Shown: in pieces, positions 49,366 through 58,100 of the stretch
Position numbering within the stretch: the stretch's first letter is position 1
Layout of the letters: each line of letters starts with the position of its first letter
Source: an uncultured bacterium
Lineage (GTDB): Bacteria > Desulfobacterota > Binatia > HRBIN30 > CADEER01
DNA length: 64,000 nucleotides
Assembly (NCBI GenBank): GCA_902826395.1
Contig: CADEER010000001.1
Coordinates: forward strand, 1 to 64,000
Reading direction: 5' to 3'
The notes under the pieces: model-generated
Told to the model about the DNA's origin: nothing
Seen by the model: the letters and a program-made list of their open reading frames with translations, nothing else
Databases searched by the model: none
Program-made: the position numbers and the translations under genes

Positions 49366-49445
49366 CTGGAACTACCAATCCACTTAGCCGCGACCCCGTC
49401 AAGGGAGGCTCACCCCGCCTGGGCGGACATTCGTGGATCGGGCGC

Positions 49446-49484
49446 CTGTTTGTATCAGCGGTCGTCGGTGACGATCACAAACAG
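49446..49484 (-). terminator. nested stem-loop after the TonB operon
   Basis: CTGTTTGT (49446-49453) pairs with ACAAACAG (49477-49484), with an inner CGTC-GGT-GACG hairpin. It lies about 40 bases past the end of the TonB operon and could terminate it or precede hflX as a leader structure. There is no T run. Confidence 0.35.
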
Positions 49485-49521
49485 CGGTAGACGCGGCAGC
49501 GACGATTACGGCCACCTCATT

Positions 49522-50772
49522 TTATGCGTCGCCCTCTAGTTCCGTATCGATTTGCCGGACCCAGCCGTCAGCTTGGCTCCGAGTCTCGCTGTGCGCCCGT
49601 GCGCGTTCGAACCACGACCGCGCATCGCGCACCTTCTTCTCGTTGTACAGCGCGATCCCCATCAGCATCTTCGCGCTGCCAGGCCGCTTCAGGTTGCCTT
49701 TGCTCATGGCGCGCTCCAGCGCTGCGACCGCCTTACCCCATTCCTCACGCTGCACGTGAACTTCGGCAAGGCGAACGAACGGATCTCCGTTGTCGGAGGC
49801 CTCCCCCGCGCGCTCGAGCCACTCGATCGCCTTCCCGTACTCGTGCGCGGCGATCCAGAAGTTTCCGGCCAACTCGTAGTTCTTCGTGCTCGCGGGCACC
49901 TGCTTCCGATCGAGCGCCTCCGAAAGAATTCGCGCGGCCCGGTACGGGATCCCCTCGTGGGCGAGTAGCTCGACCAGCCGCTGGATCTCGTCGCCAGTCG
50001 TCAGGAACCCGGCGGTGTGGGCGAGCTGGAGCATGGCCGTCGCGGTGTCGTACTTGTCCATCGAAAGCGCAACCGACGCCGCTTGCATCCAATAGACCTT
50101 GTTGTCGGGTAACCGCTCAATCAGCCGCAGCAAAGTCGGATAGGCCAGGCTGTACTCCTCGCGCTGCGCGCGAATGGCAAGAAGTAGCTGCAGCCAGGAC
50201 TCCTGCACCTTGTCGCCCGCCAGATCGACCGCCTTCTGAGCAGGGGTGACCGCGGCGTCGTAGTTGCCGAGCTGATAGTACGCGGCCGCCAGCGTGTAGT
50301 AGGCAGAGGAGTTCGGCTTCGGCTCGCTGGCGAACCATGCCTCCAAAGCCTTCACGCCCTCGGCCCACTTCTCCTCGACGATGAGGAGCTTCGCGATCTG
50401 AAAGCGGGTCGCGGACATTTCCTGGTCGTTCAAGCCGCCCGACGAAAGCGCCTTCTCGAGATGTTGACGCGCCGAGGAGTACTTCTCCTCCATCTGATCG
50501 ATGGCGGCGAACAGCTGCTCGACCCGACTCTTCTCGTAGGGAGACGCCCGGTCCAGGTTGATCGATTCGAGGGTCGACCGAGCTGCACCGGTCTTGCCTG
50601 CCTCGAGCTCTTCGATCGCCTTGTTGAGCCGCTTGCCCGTGCGGGGATCGAGAGGCGGTGCTTTCGCCTCCTTCTTGTCCTTCTCTCTGGCGTAAGCCAC
50701 GGACGAGAGAACGCACGGCGAATAGCAGGCCAGCGCAAACATCACGGACAAAATTCGAAAAAAGCGCATCAT
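49522..50772 (-). CDS. TPR protein of the TonB2-type system
   Basis: 416 residues. Signal peptide 1-28 (FRILSVMFALACYSPCVL). The rest is helical tetratricopeptide-like repeats, e.g. ARQHLEKALSSGGLNDQEM, AYYTLAAAYYQLGNYDAAV, DKYDTATAMLQLAHTAG and EYGKAIEWLERAGE. The start ATGA overlaps the tonB stop, so translation is coupled. In Vibrio the tonB2 operon ends with a TPR protein in the same place. The role is probably periplasmic support of the TonB complex; exact function is unknown. Confidence 0.85.
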   Translation of the reverse strand: MMRFFRILSVMFALACYSPCVLSSVAYAREKDKKEAKAPPLDPRTGKRLNKAIEELEAGKTGAARSTLESINLDRASPYEKSRVEQLFAAIDQMEEKYSSARQHLEKALSSGGLNDQEMSATRFQIAKLLIVEEKWAEGVKALEAWFASEPKPNSSAYYTLAAAYYQLGNYDAAVTPAQKAVDLAGDKVQESWLQLLLAIRAQREEYSLAYPTLLRLIERLPDNKVYWMQAASVALSMDKYDTATAMLQLAHTAGFLTTGDEIQRLVELLAHEGIPYRAARILSEALDRKQVPASTKNYELAGNFWIAAHEYGKAIEWLERAGEASDNGDPFVRLAEVHVQREEWGKAVAALERAMSKGNLKRPGSAKMLMGIALYNEKKVRDARSWFERARAHSETRSQADGWVRQIDTELEGDA

Positions 50773-51416
50773 TCGGCAATAGCGAAGCTGATCAGGACTT
50801 GAACACCGCGGCGATCGGTAGCCATACCGGATTCGACTCTAGGGTTATACTTCCACGACTCGACTGCCTTTACGGCCGCCGCGTCGAACACTCGCTCGGG
50901 GTCGGCCTTCACGGCGCGCACATCAGCCGTCGTGCCGGCAGCCGTGATCGTGAATTCCACCAGCACCCACCCTTGGACGCCGCGCGCCAGCGCGCGCGGT
51001 GGGTACACGGGCTCGACGCGTACCAGCGGCATCTCCTCGCGATCCGAGCCGCCCGCACTCACGGCCATCGGGCCGCCGAGAATCCCCTTTACGTCGACGG
51101 TGACGCCGGAACCCAGTCCGATCGCGATCGGCCCCGCACTCGGCTCGAAGCCGGAGACACCGGATTCGGTGGACACCTTCGACGTCGACGCCATCGCCTG
51201 GATCGGCTTCTCCGGCTCGGGCTTCTGCCGCTTGATCGTCTTCGCCTCCGAGTCGCGGCGCACGCGACTGAATTCAATGCGCATCGCCTTCTGTTGCTCT
51301 ACGTGCTCGACTTTCATGCTGGTCAACGTCGAGAGGAACCAGAACACCGCACTGGTGAATCCCAGAGCGAGCAAGAAAGAAACCGGAAAGCGCACTGCCG
51401 CATTCACCGGCCTCAC
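50769..51416 (-). CDS. tonB: TonB energy-transducing protein
   Basis: 215 residues, GTG start at 51416 overlapping the exbD stop as GTGA. One N-terminal membrane helix (FPVSFLLALGFTSAVFWFL), a short charged linker without a long Pro repeat, and the TonB C-terminal domain (LVRVEPVYPPRALARGVQG, VEFTITAAGTT, AVESWKYNPR). It transmits proton-motive force from the ExbB-ExbD motor to outer-membrane receptors for iron chelates, vitamins or other large solutes. No TonB-dependent receptor is encoded in the window. Confidence 0.92.
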   Translation of the reverse strand: MRPVNAAVRFPVSFLLALGFTSAVFWFLSTLTSMKVEHVEQQKAMRIEFSRVRRDSEAKTIKRQKPEPEKPIQAMASTSKVSTESGVSGFEPSAGPIAIGLGSGVTVDVKGILGGPMAVSAGGSDREEMPLVRVEPVYPPRALARGVQGWVLVEFTITAAGTTADVRAVKADPERVFDAAAVKAVESWKYNPRVESGMATDRRGVQVLISFAIAE

Positions 51417-51826
51417 TCCTCGCCCGTCGACTCGGCACCGATGGCGATCTCATTGATGCCAGCGAGCTTCACTTCGTCCATGATCTTCGCAACGAGCCCG
51501 GCGCGCGCAGACTTGTCCGCAACGATCACGGCGCTGTCCTCCGGTCGCTCGACGTGCATGCGCTCGATGATGGCACGCACTTCGCGCAGGTCGACTTGCT
51601 GTCGATCGATCCAGATGTCTCCATTGTCACGCAGAGCGATCAGGATGTTACCCGATTCTCGATACACAGCCGTCTCGGCCTTGGGCCGGACCACGGTCAT
51701 GCCGGGATCCTTCACGAACGAGGTCGTGATGATGAAGAAGATCAAGAGGTTCAGTACGAAATCGAGCATCGGCGCGAGATCGATGGGCTGCTCCTCGCCG
51801 TCCTCAGAACTGTGTCGCGCTCTCAT
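51413..51826 (-). CDS. exbD: ExbD/TolR biopolymer transport protein (second copy)
   Basis: 137 residues. Membrane helix with the conserved Asp22 in PMLDFVLNLLIFFII, the proton-path residue; periplasmic domain ~45-130 (DIWIDRQQVDLREVRAIIERM). It is 4 bases downstream of a first exbD and overlaps tonB by 4 bases. It is clearly paralogous to its upstream neighbour: the two share IDLAPMLDFV(L/M)NLLIFFIIT and DIWID/EIWID. Confidence 0.92.
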   Translation of the reverse strand: MRARHSSEDGEEQPIDLAPMLDFVLNLLIFFIITTSFVKDPGMTVVRPKAETAVYRESGNILIALRDNGDIWIDRQQVDLREVRAIIERMHVERPEDSAVIVADKSARAGLVAKIMDEVKLAGINEIAIGAESTGEE

Positions 51827-51830
51827 AGGG

Positions 51831-52235
51831 CTAGTTCGTACCGAAGGTGACGTCGTAGACCCCGGCGAGATGGACCTGATCGACGATCTCGACCAGCAAT
51901 CCCGCGGTGGCGTCCTGGTCGGCCGCTACGAGCACGCCGCTCTTCGGGCTCGCCGCGCGCAATCGCTCGATATTCGCGCGCACCGCACGCAGGTCGACGA
52001 CGCGGCCATCGATCCAGATCTCGCCCTCGGGCATGACGCTCACGACGATGCTCGGCGCGCCACCGCCGCCCGAGGTGGCACCACCAGCGCGATTCACGCT
52101 GACTCCCATCTCCTTCACGAACACTGCCGTGATGATGAAGAAGATCAGCAGGTTCATGACGAAATCCAGCATCGGCGCCAGGTCGATCCCGTGGCTGTCG
52201 TCGCTGTGTCGTCGTGTGTGCCGGCGTCGCCGCAT
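51831..52235 (-). CDS. exbD: ExbD/TolR biopolymer transport protein (first copy)
   Basis: 134 residues from the ATG at 52235; longer in-frame starts lie inside exbB and are rejected. Basic N-terminus (MRRRRHTRRHSDD), membrane helix with Asp24 in PMLDFVMNLLIFFII, a Gly-rich stretch (GGATSGGGGAPS) and a periplasmic domain (EGEIWIDGRVVDLRAVRANIERL). It lies 5 bases after exbB. Two tandem ExbD subunits could form a heterodimer in the motor. Confidence 0.92.
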   Translation of the reverse strand: MRRRRHTRRHSDDSHGIDLAPMLDFVMNLLIFFIITAVFVKEMGVSVNRAGGATSGGGGAPSIVVSVMPEGEIWIDGRVVDLRAVRANIERLRAASPKSGVLVAADQDATAGLLVEIVDQVHLAGVYDVTFGTN

Positions 52236-52240
52236 CTGCC

Positions 52241-52774
52241 TCAGTACGTGAAATGATCGCCGAGTAGCTCTGTCTCGCGCTTCGCTCGCGCCTCGAAGTA
52301 GTGCACCGGGTAGAGGCCGGTGATGCTCACGGCCAAACCAGTCAAGGTGCAGATCATCGCGTGCGATACGCCGCTCGCCATCGTGCGCGCATCGGCCGAT
52401 CCGCGAAGCGCCATCGAGTCGAAGACTTCCAGCATTCCGGACACCGTGCCGATCAGGCCGAGTAATGGCGACAGCGGCACGAGAACACGGAGCAGCGGCA
52501 GCGTACTGGTCATCTCGGTGTTGATCCTCGAAATCATGGCTTGGCGGATCTGCCGGGCGCACCAGGTCTTGTGCTCGCTCCGCGCCAGCCATTCCGCTAC
52601 CGCCACCCTGGAACGCTTCGGCAGGACGCGCGCAAAATACCACGCTCGCTCGATGACCAACGTCCACATTGCCAGCCCGCAGAGGAAAATGAGCAGCACG
52701 TACGGCCCACCCTCTTCCACGAGGTCGGCGACCGCTCCGAGAAGCGGTAGGGCTGTTACGTCAGACAGGGACAC
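52241..52774 (-). CDS. exbB: ExbB/TolQ/MotA proton-channel protein
   Basis: 177 residues with three membrane helices: VLLIFLCGLAMWTLVIERAW, LLRVLVPLSPLLGLIGTVSGML, and MICTLTGLAVSITGLYPVHY. The LLGLIGTVxGM motif is diagnostic. It forms the pentameric stator channel with ExbD. The start overlaps the end of the TtpC-like gene by 14 bases. The length matches the short ExbB2 type rather than the longer ExbB1. Confidence 0.93.
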   Translation of the reverse strand: MSLSDVTALPLLGAVADLVEEGGPYVLLIFLCGLAMWTLVIERAWYFARVLPKRSRVAVAEWLARSEHKTWCARQIRQAMISRINTEMTSTLPLLRVLVPLSPLLGLIGTVSGMLEVFDSMALRGSADARTMASGVSHAMICTLTGLAVSITGLYPVHYFEARAKRETELLGDHFTY

Positions 52775-54158
52775 TGGACCCGCTTCCCACCACGTTTCGC
52801 TTCGCTTCGATGCTCTCGGCCAACAGGCCGGTACTCTGTTCGTCGAGGATACTCACGATCTGGCGCGACATCGTGGACAAGCCCGCGTTGGCGAATAGGA
52901 GTGGAATGGCGATGCCGAGACCCAACACCGTGGCGATCATCGCCTGCCCGATGCCGTCCGCCATCAACCGCGGATCGCTAGAGCCAGACTCGGTGATGCT
53001 CTGGAAGGTGATGATCATGCCGACCACGGTCCCCACCAACCCGAGCAGCGGGCCGGCTGCGACCGCAAGGCGGAGGAACGACTGGAACCGCTCGATCCGC
53101 GGAATCTCACGCAATACGGCCTCGGAGATCCGCAACTCGGCTACCTCTGCATCCTCCTCGATCCGCGATGGGTCCCCTTTGAACGACAGCAGCACACGGC
53201 CGAGGGGATTGTTGGCGCTCGGTTGCGACAGGTTGCCGAGCTGACGCCGAATCGCCAAGCGCGTGCGGAGCAAATAGAAGAATTGATAGATCGCGGCCAA
53301 TGCACCGAGGAGGCCAACCGCGAGGATGACGAAACCGATCAGCTCACCGCGCTCGATACGTTCGACCAGAGTGGGCCGCTCGACGTACAGCGCGAGTAGT
53401 ACGCCGCGCGAAGGATCGGCGGCCGCACGGACATAACCGTCACGAGCCTGCTGCAGGTTTGCTGCAACTTCGGCGAGCTCGCCGGTGATCTGCCGCGGCA
53501 AAACGGTCAGGCTCTTCTGCGACGGTAGGTAGTTCAAGTATTTCCCGTCGGAAACCGCGAGGAAGGGACCGACTCGAACGACCTCGTGCTCCCCCTCCTC
53601 GCCACCCGGTGCGATGACCTTCGTGCGGAAGCGAGCTACTCGGCCGCTCTCGGTCATCTCTCGCTGCAGCTCGAACCACAGCTGCTCGAGCTCGGTGATG
53701 GAGGGCAACTCCTTCGAGTCGGCGAGCTTGCGCATGAAGGCCTCGCGGTCCGGTAGCTCGCCGCTGATCATCGACTGGCTCAACGCCGTCGCCGTGTCGC
53801 CCGCGACCTGGCGGGTGACACCGAAGAGCTCACCCAGATTCCCCGAACGCTCTTCCAGCGCCGTCTCGAGCTCGGCGATCAGCTTCTCGTTGGCGTCGTA
53901 CTGAGCGGAAAGACGCTGACTGCGCGCCTCCGCCGCCTTACGCTTGGCCTCCGCTTGCTGCAGCAGCGTCGATTGCTCCGCACTGCTCGCGCGAAACTCC
54001 TGCTCCCGAGCCGCGTTTTCTTTTGCCTCGCGCTCGCGCAGGGTCCTCGTCTCTTCGAGTAGCTGATCGAGAGTCGTGGCCGCGTTTCCCGGGACCGCGG
54101 CCGCCAACAAGAAAGCGCAGAATGCTAACGCACGCGTCACTGGTACCGAGCGATTCAC
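52761..54158 (-). CDS. TtpC-like MotA/TolQ/ExbB family protein with long coiled-coil N-terminus
   Basis: 465 residues from a GTG at 54158, preceded by GGAGG and overlapping the DUF3450 stop as GTGA. Signal peptide (ALAFCAFLLAAAVPGNA), a charged coiled coil (~25-130, REREAKENAAREQEFRA), a periplasmic domain (~135-300), then three membrane helices with LLGLVGTVVGMIITFQ near the C-terminus. This is the layout of Vibrio TtpC, the extra ExbB-like protein required by TonB2 systems. It probably links the motor to the cell wall or to DUF3450. Upstream in-frame sequence is not family-like. Confidence 0.88.
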   Translation of the reverse strand: MNRSVPVTRALAFCAFLLAAAVPGNAATTLDQLLEETRTLREREAKENAAREQEFRASSAEQSTLLQQAEAKRKAAEARSQRLSAQYDANEKLIAELETALEERSGNLGELFGVTRQVAGDTATALSQSMISGELPDREAFMRKLADSKELPSITELEQLWFELQREMTESGRVARFRTKVIAPGGEEGEHEVVRVGPFLAVSDGKYLNYLPSQKSLTVLPRQITGELAEVAANLQQARDGYVRAAADPSRGVLLALYVERPTLVERIERGELIGFVILAVGLLGALAAIYQFFYLLRTRLAIRRQLGNLSQPSANNPLGRVLLSFKGDPSRIEEDAEVAELRISEAVLREIPRIERFQSFLRLAVAAGPLLGLVGTVVGMIITFQSITESGSSDPRLMADGIGQAMIATVLGLGIAIPLLFANAGLSTMSRQIVSILDEQSTGLLAESIEAKRNVVGSGSSVPV

Positions 54159-54922
54159 TGCTGTACCTCCACCGGAGCCGGAATCGGAAACATGACGAGA
54201 TCCGGGGCACCTTCCTTCTTGGCAACCGATAGCGCGCGCTTCATGTCGTGAGCGTACTGAGGATCGACGACCCAAATCTTGTCTTTGGCATTCCAATATC
54301 CGGTCTCCTGCCCGTCTCGCGTCTGGTACATCAGAGAGATGCGCCCGAGACGGACGAACTGCACGGTGCGCGCGTCATCCCCTTCGCCGAGTTTCCCGGT
54401 GTACGCCTCCAGCGTGCGGCCGTAGTCCAACTCGATCTGATACGCCTCCAACACGCGGCGATACTTCTCGGAGGTGCTGACATCGGAGCGCCCGAGGAGC
54501 TCCTTCAGTCCAGCGACCCGATCCCGCCGCTCCTCGATCTGAAACGGCACGTCGAGATCGACGAACTGCTCGAGCGTGGCGATCATCTTCTCGATCAAGG
54601 GCAGAATGTTGCGCTGCGTGACATCGATTTCTTCGAGCTGAGCCTTCATCTGGTCGAGGCGGGCATTCTGCGATTCGACCTGCACGTTCAGTTGATCACT
54701 GTATTTCTCCAGGCTTTCGGCCATCGCCATCGAGTCGCGGTACTTTACCGCCGAATCCTGGGACTGCCCTTTCAGATCGTCGATCTTCGCCTGCGTCGCG
54801 ATCGCGGCCTTGTCGGCAGCCACCTGCTCCTTCACGACGGCGTCGATCGACGCCGCAGGTGCTTGGACGGCAATCGCCCCGAACACGCCCAAGAAAATCG
54901 CAATCAGTGTAGAACGTCTCAT
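54155..54922 (-). CDS. DUF3450 periplasmic coiled-coil protein
   Basis: 255 residues from the ATG at 54922 with GGAGAAG upstream. Signal peptide (STLIAIFLGVFGAIAVQAP). A long coiled coil (~25-110, AIATQAKIDDLKGQ ... LNVQVESQNARLDQMKAQ) leads to the conserved block DVPFQIEERRDRVAGLKELL, YRRVLEAYQIELDYGRTLEAY and VRLGRISLMYQTRDG. It is the first gene of the TonB2-type operon, as in Vibrio, and likely works with the TtpC-like protein in the periplasm. Its molecular function is not known. Translation is coupled to the next gene. Confidence 0.88.
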   Translation of the reverse strand: MRRSTLIAIFLGVFGAIAVQAPAASIDAVVKEQVAADKAAIATQAKIDDLKGQSQDSAVKYRDSMAMAESLEKYSDQLNVQVESQNARLDQMKAQLEEIDVTQRNILPLIEKMIATLEQFVDLDVPFQIEERRDRVAGLKELLGRSDVSTSEKYRRVLEAYQIELDYGRTLEAYTGKLGEGDDARTVQFVRLGRISLMYQTRDGQETGYWNAKDKIWVVDPQYAHDMKRALSVAKKEGAPDLVMFPIPAPVEVQQ

Positions 54923-54970
54923 CGCCCCAGCTTCTCCAAGAAGATCGGGGAGCGAAGCGGCCCCTTCAAC

Positions 54971-55029
54971 GCAATTGGCATTATCCTGGACTGCAATTGG
55001 CATTTTCAAACCCCGCAATCGTCATTATC
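54971..55029 (-). promoter_or_regulatory. three 22-bp-phased direct repeats, likely operator array for the TonB operon
   Basis: Plus-strand copies GCAATTGGCATTATC (54971-54985), GCAATTGGCATTTTC (54993-55007) and GCAATCGTCATTATC (55015-55029) start exactly 22 bases apart and agree at 13-14 of 15 positions. They lie 49-107 bases upstream of the DUF3450 start and overlap the promoter below. On the minus strand each reads GA(T/A)AATG..., with some likeness to a Fur hexamer, but no full Fur box. Confidence 0.65.
54980..55009 (-). promoter_or_regulatory. sigma70-type promoter of the TonB operon
   Basis: On the minus strand TTGAAA (55009-55004), 18-base spacer, GATAAT (54985-54980), five of six matches in each box. 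It leaves a leader of about 50 bases to the DUF3450 ATG. Repeat copies one and two cover the -10 and -35 boxes, which suits repression. Confidence 0.6.
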
Positions 55030-55163
55030 GGAGAGTTCCTACTCATCGCACCCACACAAAATCAAGTCCGATGCATGGTCGCTGGGCCCCTCGCCTGCCG
55101 TCTCCCGACCTGCAAGGTCGAAGGCTCGAGCCTACTTGCCGCACCGAGCTCGTCCAAGCCGGT

Positions 55164-58100
55164 TCATTGAAACGTGGTTGTTCCGGCGCCGAATATTCGT
55201 TCAACGGCATCGACCATGTTGTCGGTGGCAGCAACGCGCAGCTGGCTCGGCAGCTCGATGATGGTCTCGGTACGATCCGGTAGGAGCAAATGCAGATACG
55301 CCGGACAGGTCCCAGAATGCGCCTCGAGAGTCGTACGGAGAGTGCGCAGCCGCTCCTCGTCGACGCGATCGGCCCGCAGCGCAAAGTGCACCTGCTGGAC
55401 CGACTGTTCGCGTTCTTCGACCAGCAGAACGATGCCGTCGGCGATGATCTGGCAGCGCTCGTCGCCAAGCTCGAGCGTTCCCTTGACGCAGACAGGTTCG
55501 TCGGTCGACAGATCCACCTGGGTGCGTCGATACGTCTCCGGCCAACAAATCACTTCGACCGTGCCGCTCTTGTCCTCGAGCGTGAAGCTCGCATAGCGGT
55601 CGCCTTTGCGGTTGTTGCGCAGCCGCAAGCTCTGGATTACGCCGCCGACACACACCTTCGACTGCTCGCCGCGGCCGCGCAGCTGCGCCGCATCCGCATT
55701 GATGAAGCGCTTGAGATCGCGCTCATACTTATCGAGCGGGTGACCTGAGATGTAGAAGCCCAGCGCCTCGCGCTCGGCTTTGAGCATCTCTTTGTCCGTC
55801 CACGGCGCGACCGCCGGCAGGGGCGGCTCCGGGCTGACTGTTGCATGACCCTTACCCGCAAACAGGCCCATCTGATTGCTCTGGGCGTCGCGCGCTTCCG
55901 CCGCCGCCCACTGCAGGATCAAATCGAGCCCCTCCAGCAGCCGGCGCCGCGACTGGCCGGTGAAATCGAAAGCGCCGCACTTGATGAGGCCTTCGACCAC
56001 CTTCTTGTTGACCTGCTGCCCGGCAACTCGCTGCGAGCGCTTGCAGAAGTCGGCGAGTGACGAAAAGGGACCGTCGGCGTCACGCGTCGCCAGGATGGTC
56101 TCGATCGCGCGCGCGCCGACGCCGCGCACCGCGCCCAGCCCGAACCGAATGGGCCTGTACTTGCCCTTCTTCTCGGCGCCGACGGTGAAGTCTTCACGGC
56201 TTTCGTTGACGTCGGGCGGGAGAATCTGAATGCCTCGCTCCCGGCATTCAGCGATGTTCTTGAAGGTCTTGTCGGTGTCGTCCATTTCGAGACTCAACAA
56301 GCCGGCGAGGAACTCCTCCGGATAGTGCGCCTTCAGGTAGGCCGTCTGATACGAGATCAGTGCGTACGCTGCCGAGTGCGACTTGTTGAAGCCGTACATC
56401 GCGAACGTCTCCATCTGATCGAATATCTCGGTCGCTTGCTTCTCGGCGACGCCGAGGAGCTGCGCGCCATCGAGGAATCGTTGGCGCTCGACCTTCATCT
56501 TGGCCGGATCCTTCTTACCCATGGCGCGCCGTAGATTGTCGGCGTCGCCGAGGCTGTACCCGGCCAGCACCTGGGCGATCTGCATCACCTGTTCCTGATA
56601 GACGATGACGCCGTAGGTCGGCTCGAGAATCGGCCTCAGATTTGGATGCGGATAGCTGACCTTCTCCTTGCCGTGCTTGCGCTTGATGTACTGATCGACC
56701 ATCCCGCTGTCGAGCGGCCCGGGGCGGAACAGCGCGAGCACGGCGATGATTTCTTCGAACGTGCCCGGGCGGAGCTGCGCCAGCAGCTTTCGCATGCCGC
56801 CGGACTCCATCTGAAAGACGCCGACTGCATCGGCCCTGGCGAGCAGTCGGTAGGTTTCCTTGTCGTCGAGCCGCAGGGTAGCCAGGTCGATATCGACGCC
56901 GCGGCCTTCGCGTATCCGCTGCACGATATTCGACAACATGGTCAGCGTCTTCAAACCGAGGAAGTCGAACTTGATGAGACCGATCTCGTCGATGTGAGGG
57001 CCGGAGAACTGCGTCATCACGCTGCCCTCCTTGTCGACGAACAAGGGGAGGTCTTCGACCAGCGGCCGGCTGCCGATGACGATTCCGGCGGCGTGCTTCG
57101 ACGCGTGGCGCAACAGCCCTTCGAGACGCAGCGCGAAATCGAAGAGCTGCTCGTCGCGGCCGCCCTTCTTCTGCAGCTCGCGCAGCCGCGGCTCCATCTC
57201 GAGCGCCTGGCCTAGCGGGAAGTCCTTGCCCTGCTTCGGCGCCGGATAGAGCTTTGCAATGCGGTCGGTCTCGCCGAACGTGAAGTCGAGCACTCGGCCG
57301 ACGTCCTTGATCGCCGCCTTTCCCTTGAGCGTCCCGAAGGTGATGATCTGTGCGACGTGGTCGTCGCCGTACTTCTCGCGGACGTAACGGATCACTTCGT
57401 CGCGGCGCTCGAAGCAGAAGTCCATGTCGATATCGGGCATCGATTTGCGCTCCGGATTGAGGAAGCGCTCGAACAGGAGATTGTACGGGATCGGGTCGAG
57501 GTCGGTGATCTTGAGCGCCCATGCGACCAGACTGCCGGCCGCGGAACCGCGCCCCGGCCCAACCGGTACGCCGCGGCGCTTCGCATAGTTGGTGAAGTCG
57601 CCGACGATCAGGAAGTAACCGGAGAATCCCATCGCATGGATCACCTTGATCTCGTGATCGAGGCGCTCGCAGTACTCCCGCTCCTTATCGGCCGTCCAAC
57701 CCTCCTCGGCGCGCAGCCGCTCGAAGCGCTCCTCGAGGCCCTGACGCGCGTCGAGCTCCAACTGCTCCTCGAGCGTGAGATCGTTGGAAGTCGCGAAGAC
57801 CGGGAACTGATAGGTGCCGAAGCGCAGCTCGAGGTCGATCCGGTTCGCGATGTCGACCGTGTTGGAGATCGCCTCCGGCGTCGCTGCGAAGGCCGCCATC
57901 ATTTCCTCTGGCGTCTTCACGTAGAGCTGGTCTGTGCCAAAGCGCCAGCGGCTCTCGTCACTCAGTGTCTTGCCGGTCTGGATACAGAGCAGCACTTCGT
58001 GCGCGTGCGCGTCCGCCGGCTCGAGATAGTGACAATCATTGGTAGCCACCAACGGCAGCGACAGCTCGTTGGCGAGGTCGACCAACACCTCGTTGGCCCT

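Noticed and set aside
54971-55029. Fur box reading of the three repeats
   Set aside because: GATAATG matches only one hexamer of the 19-bp Fur consensus and the rest does not; kept as an unnamed operator instead.
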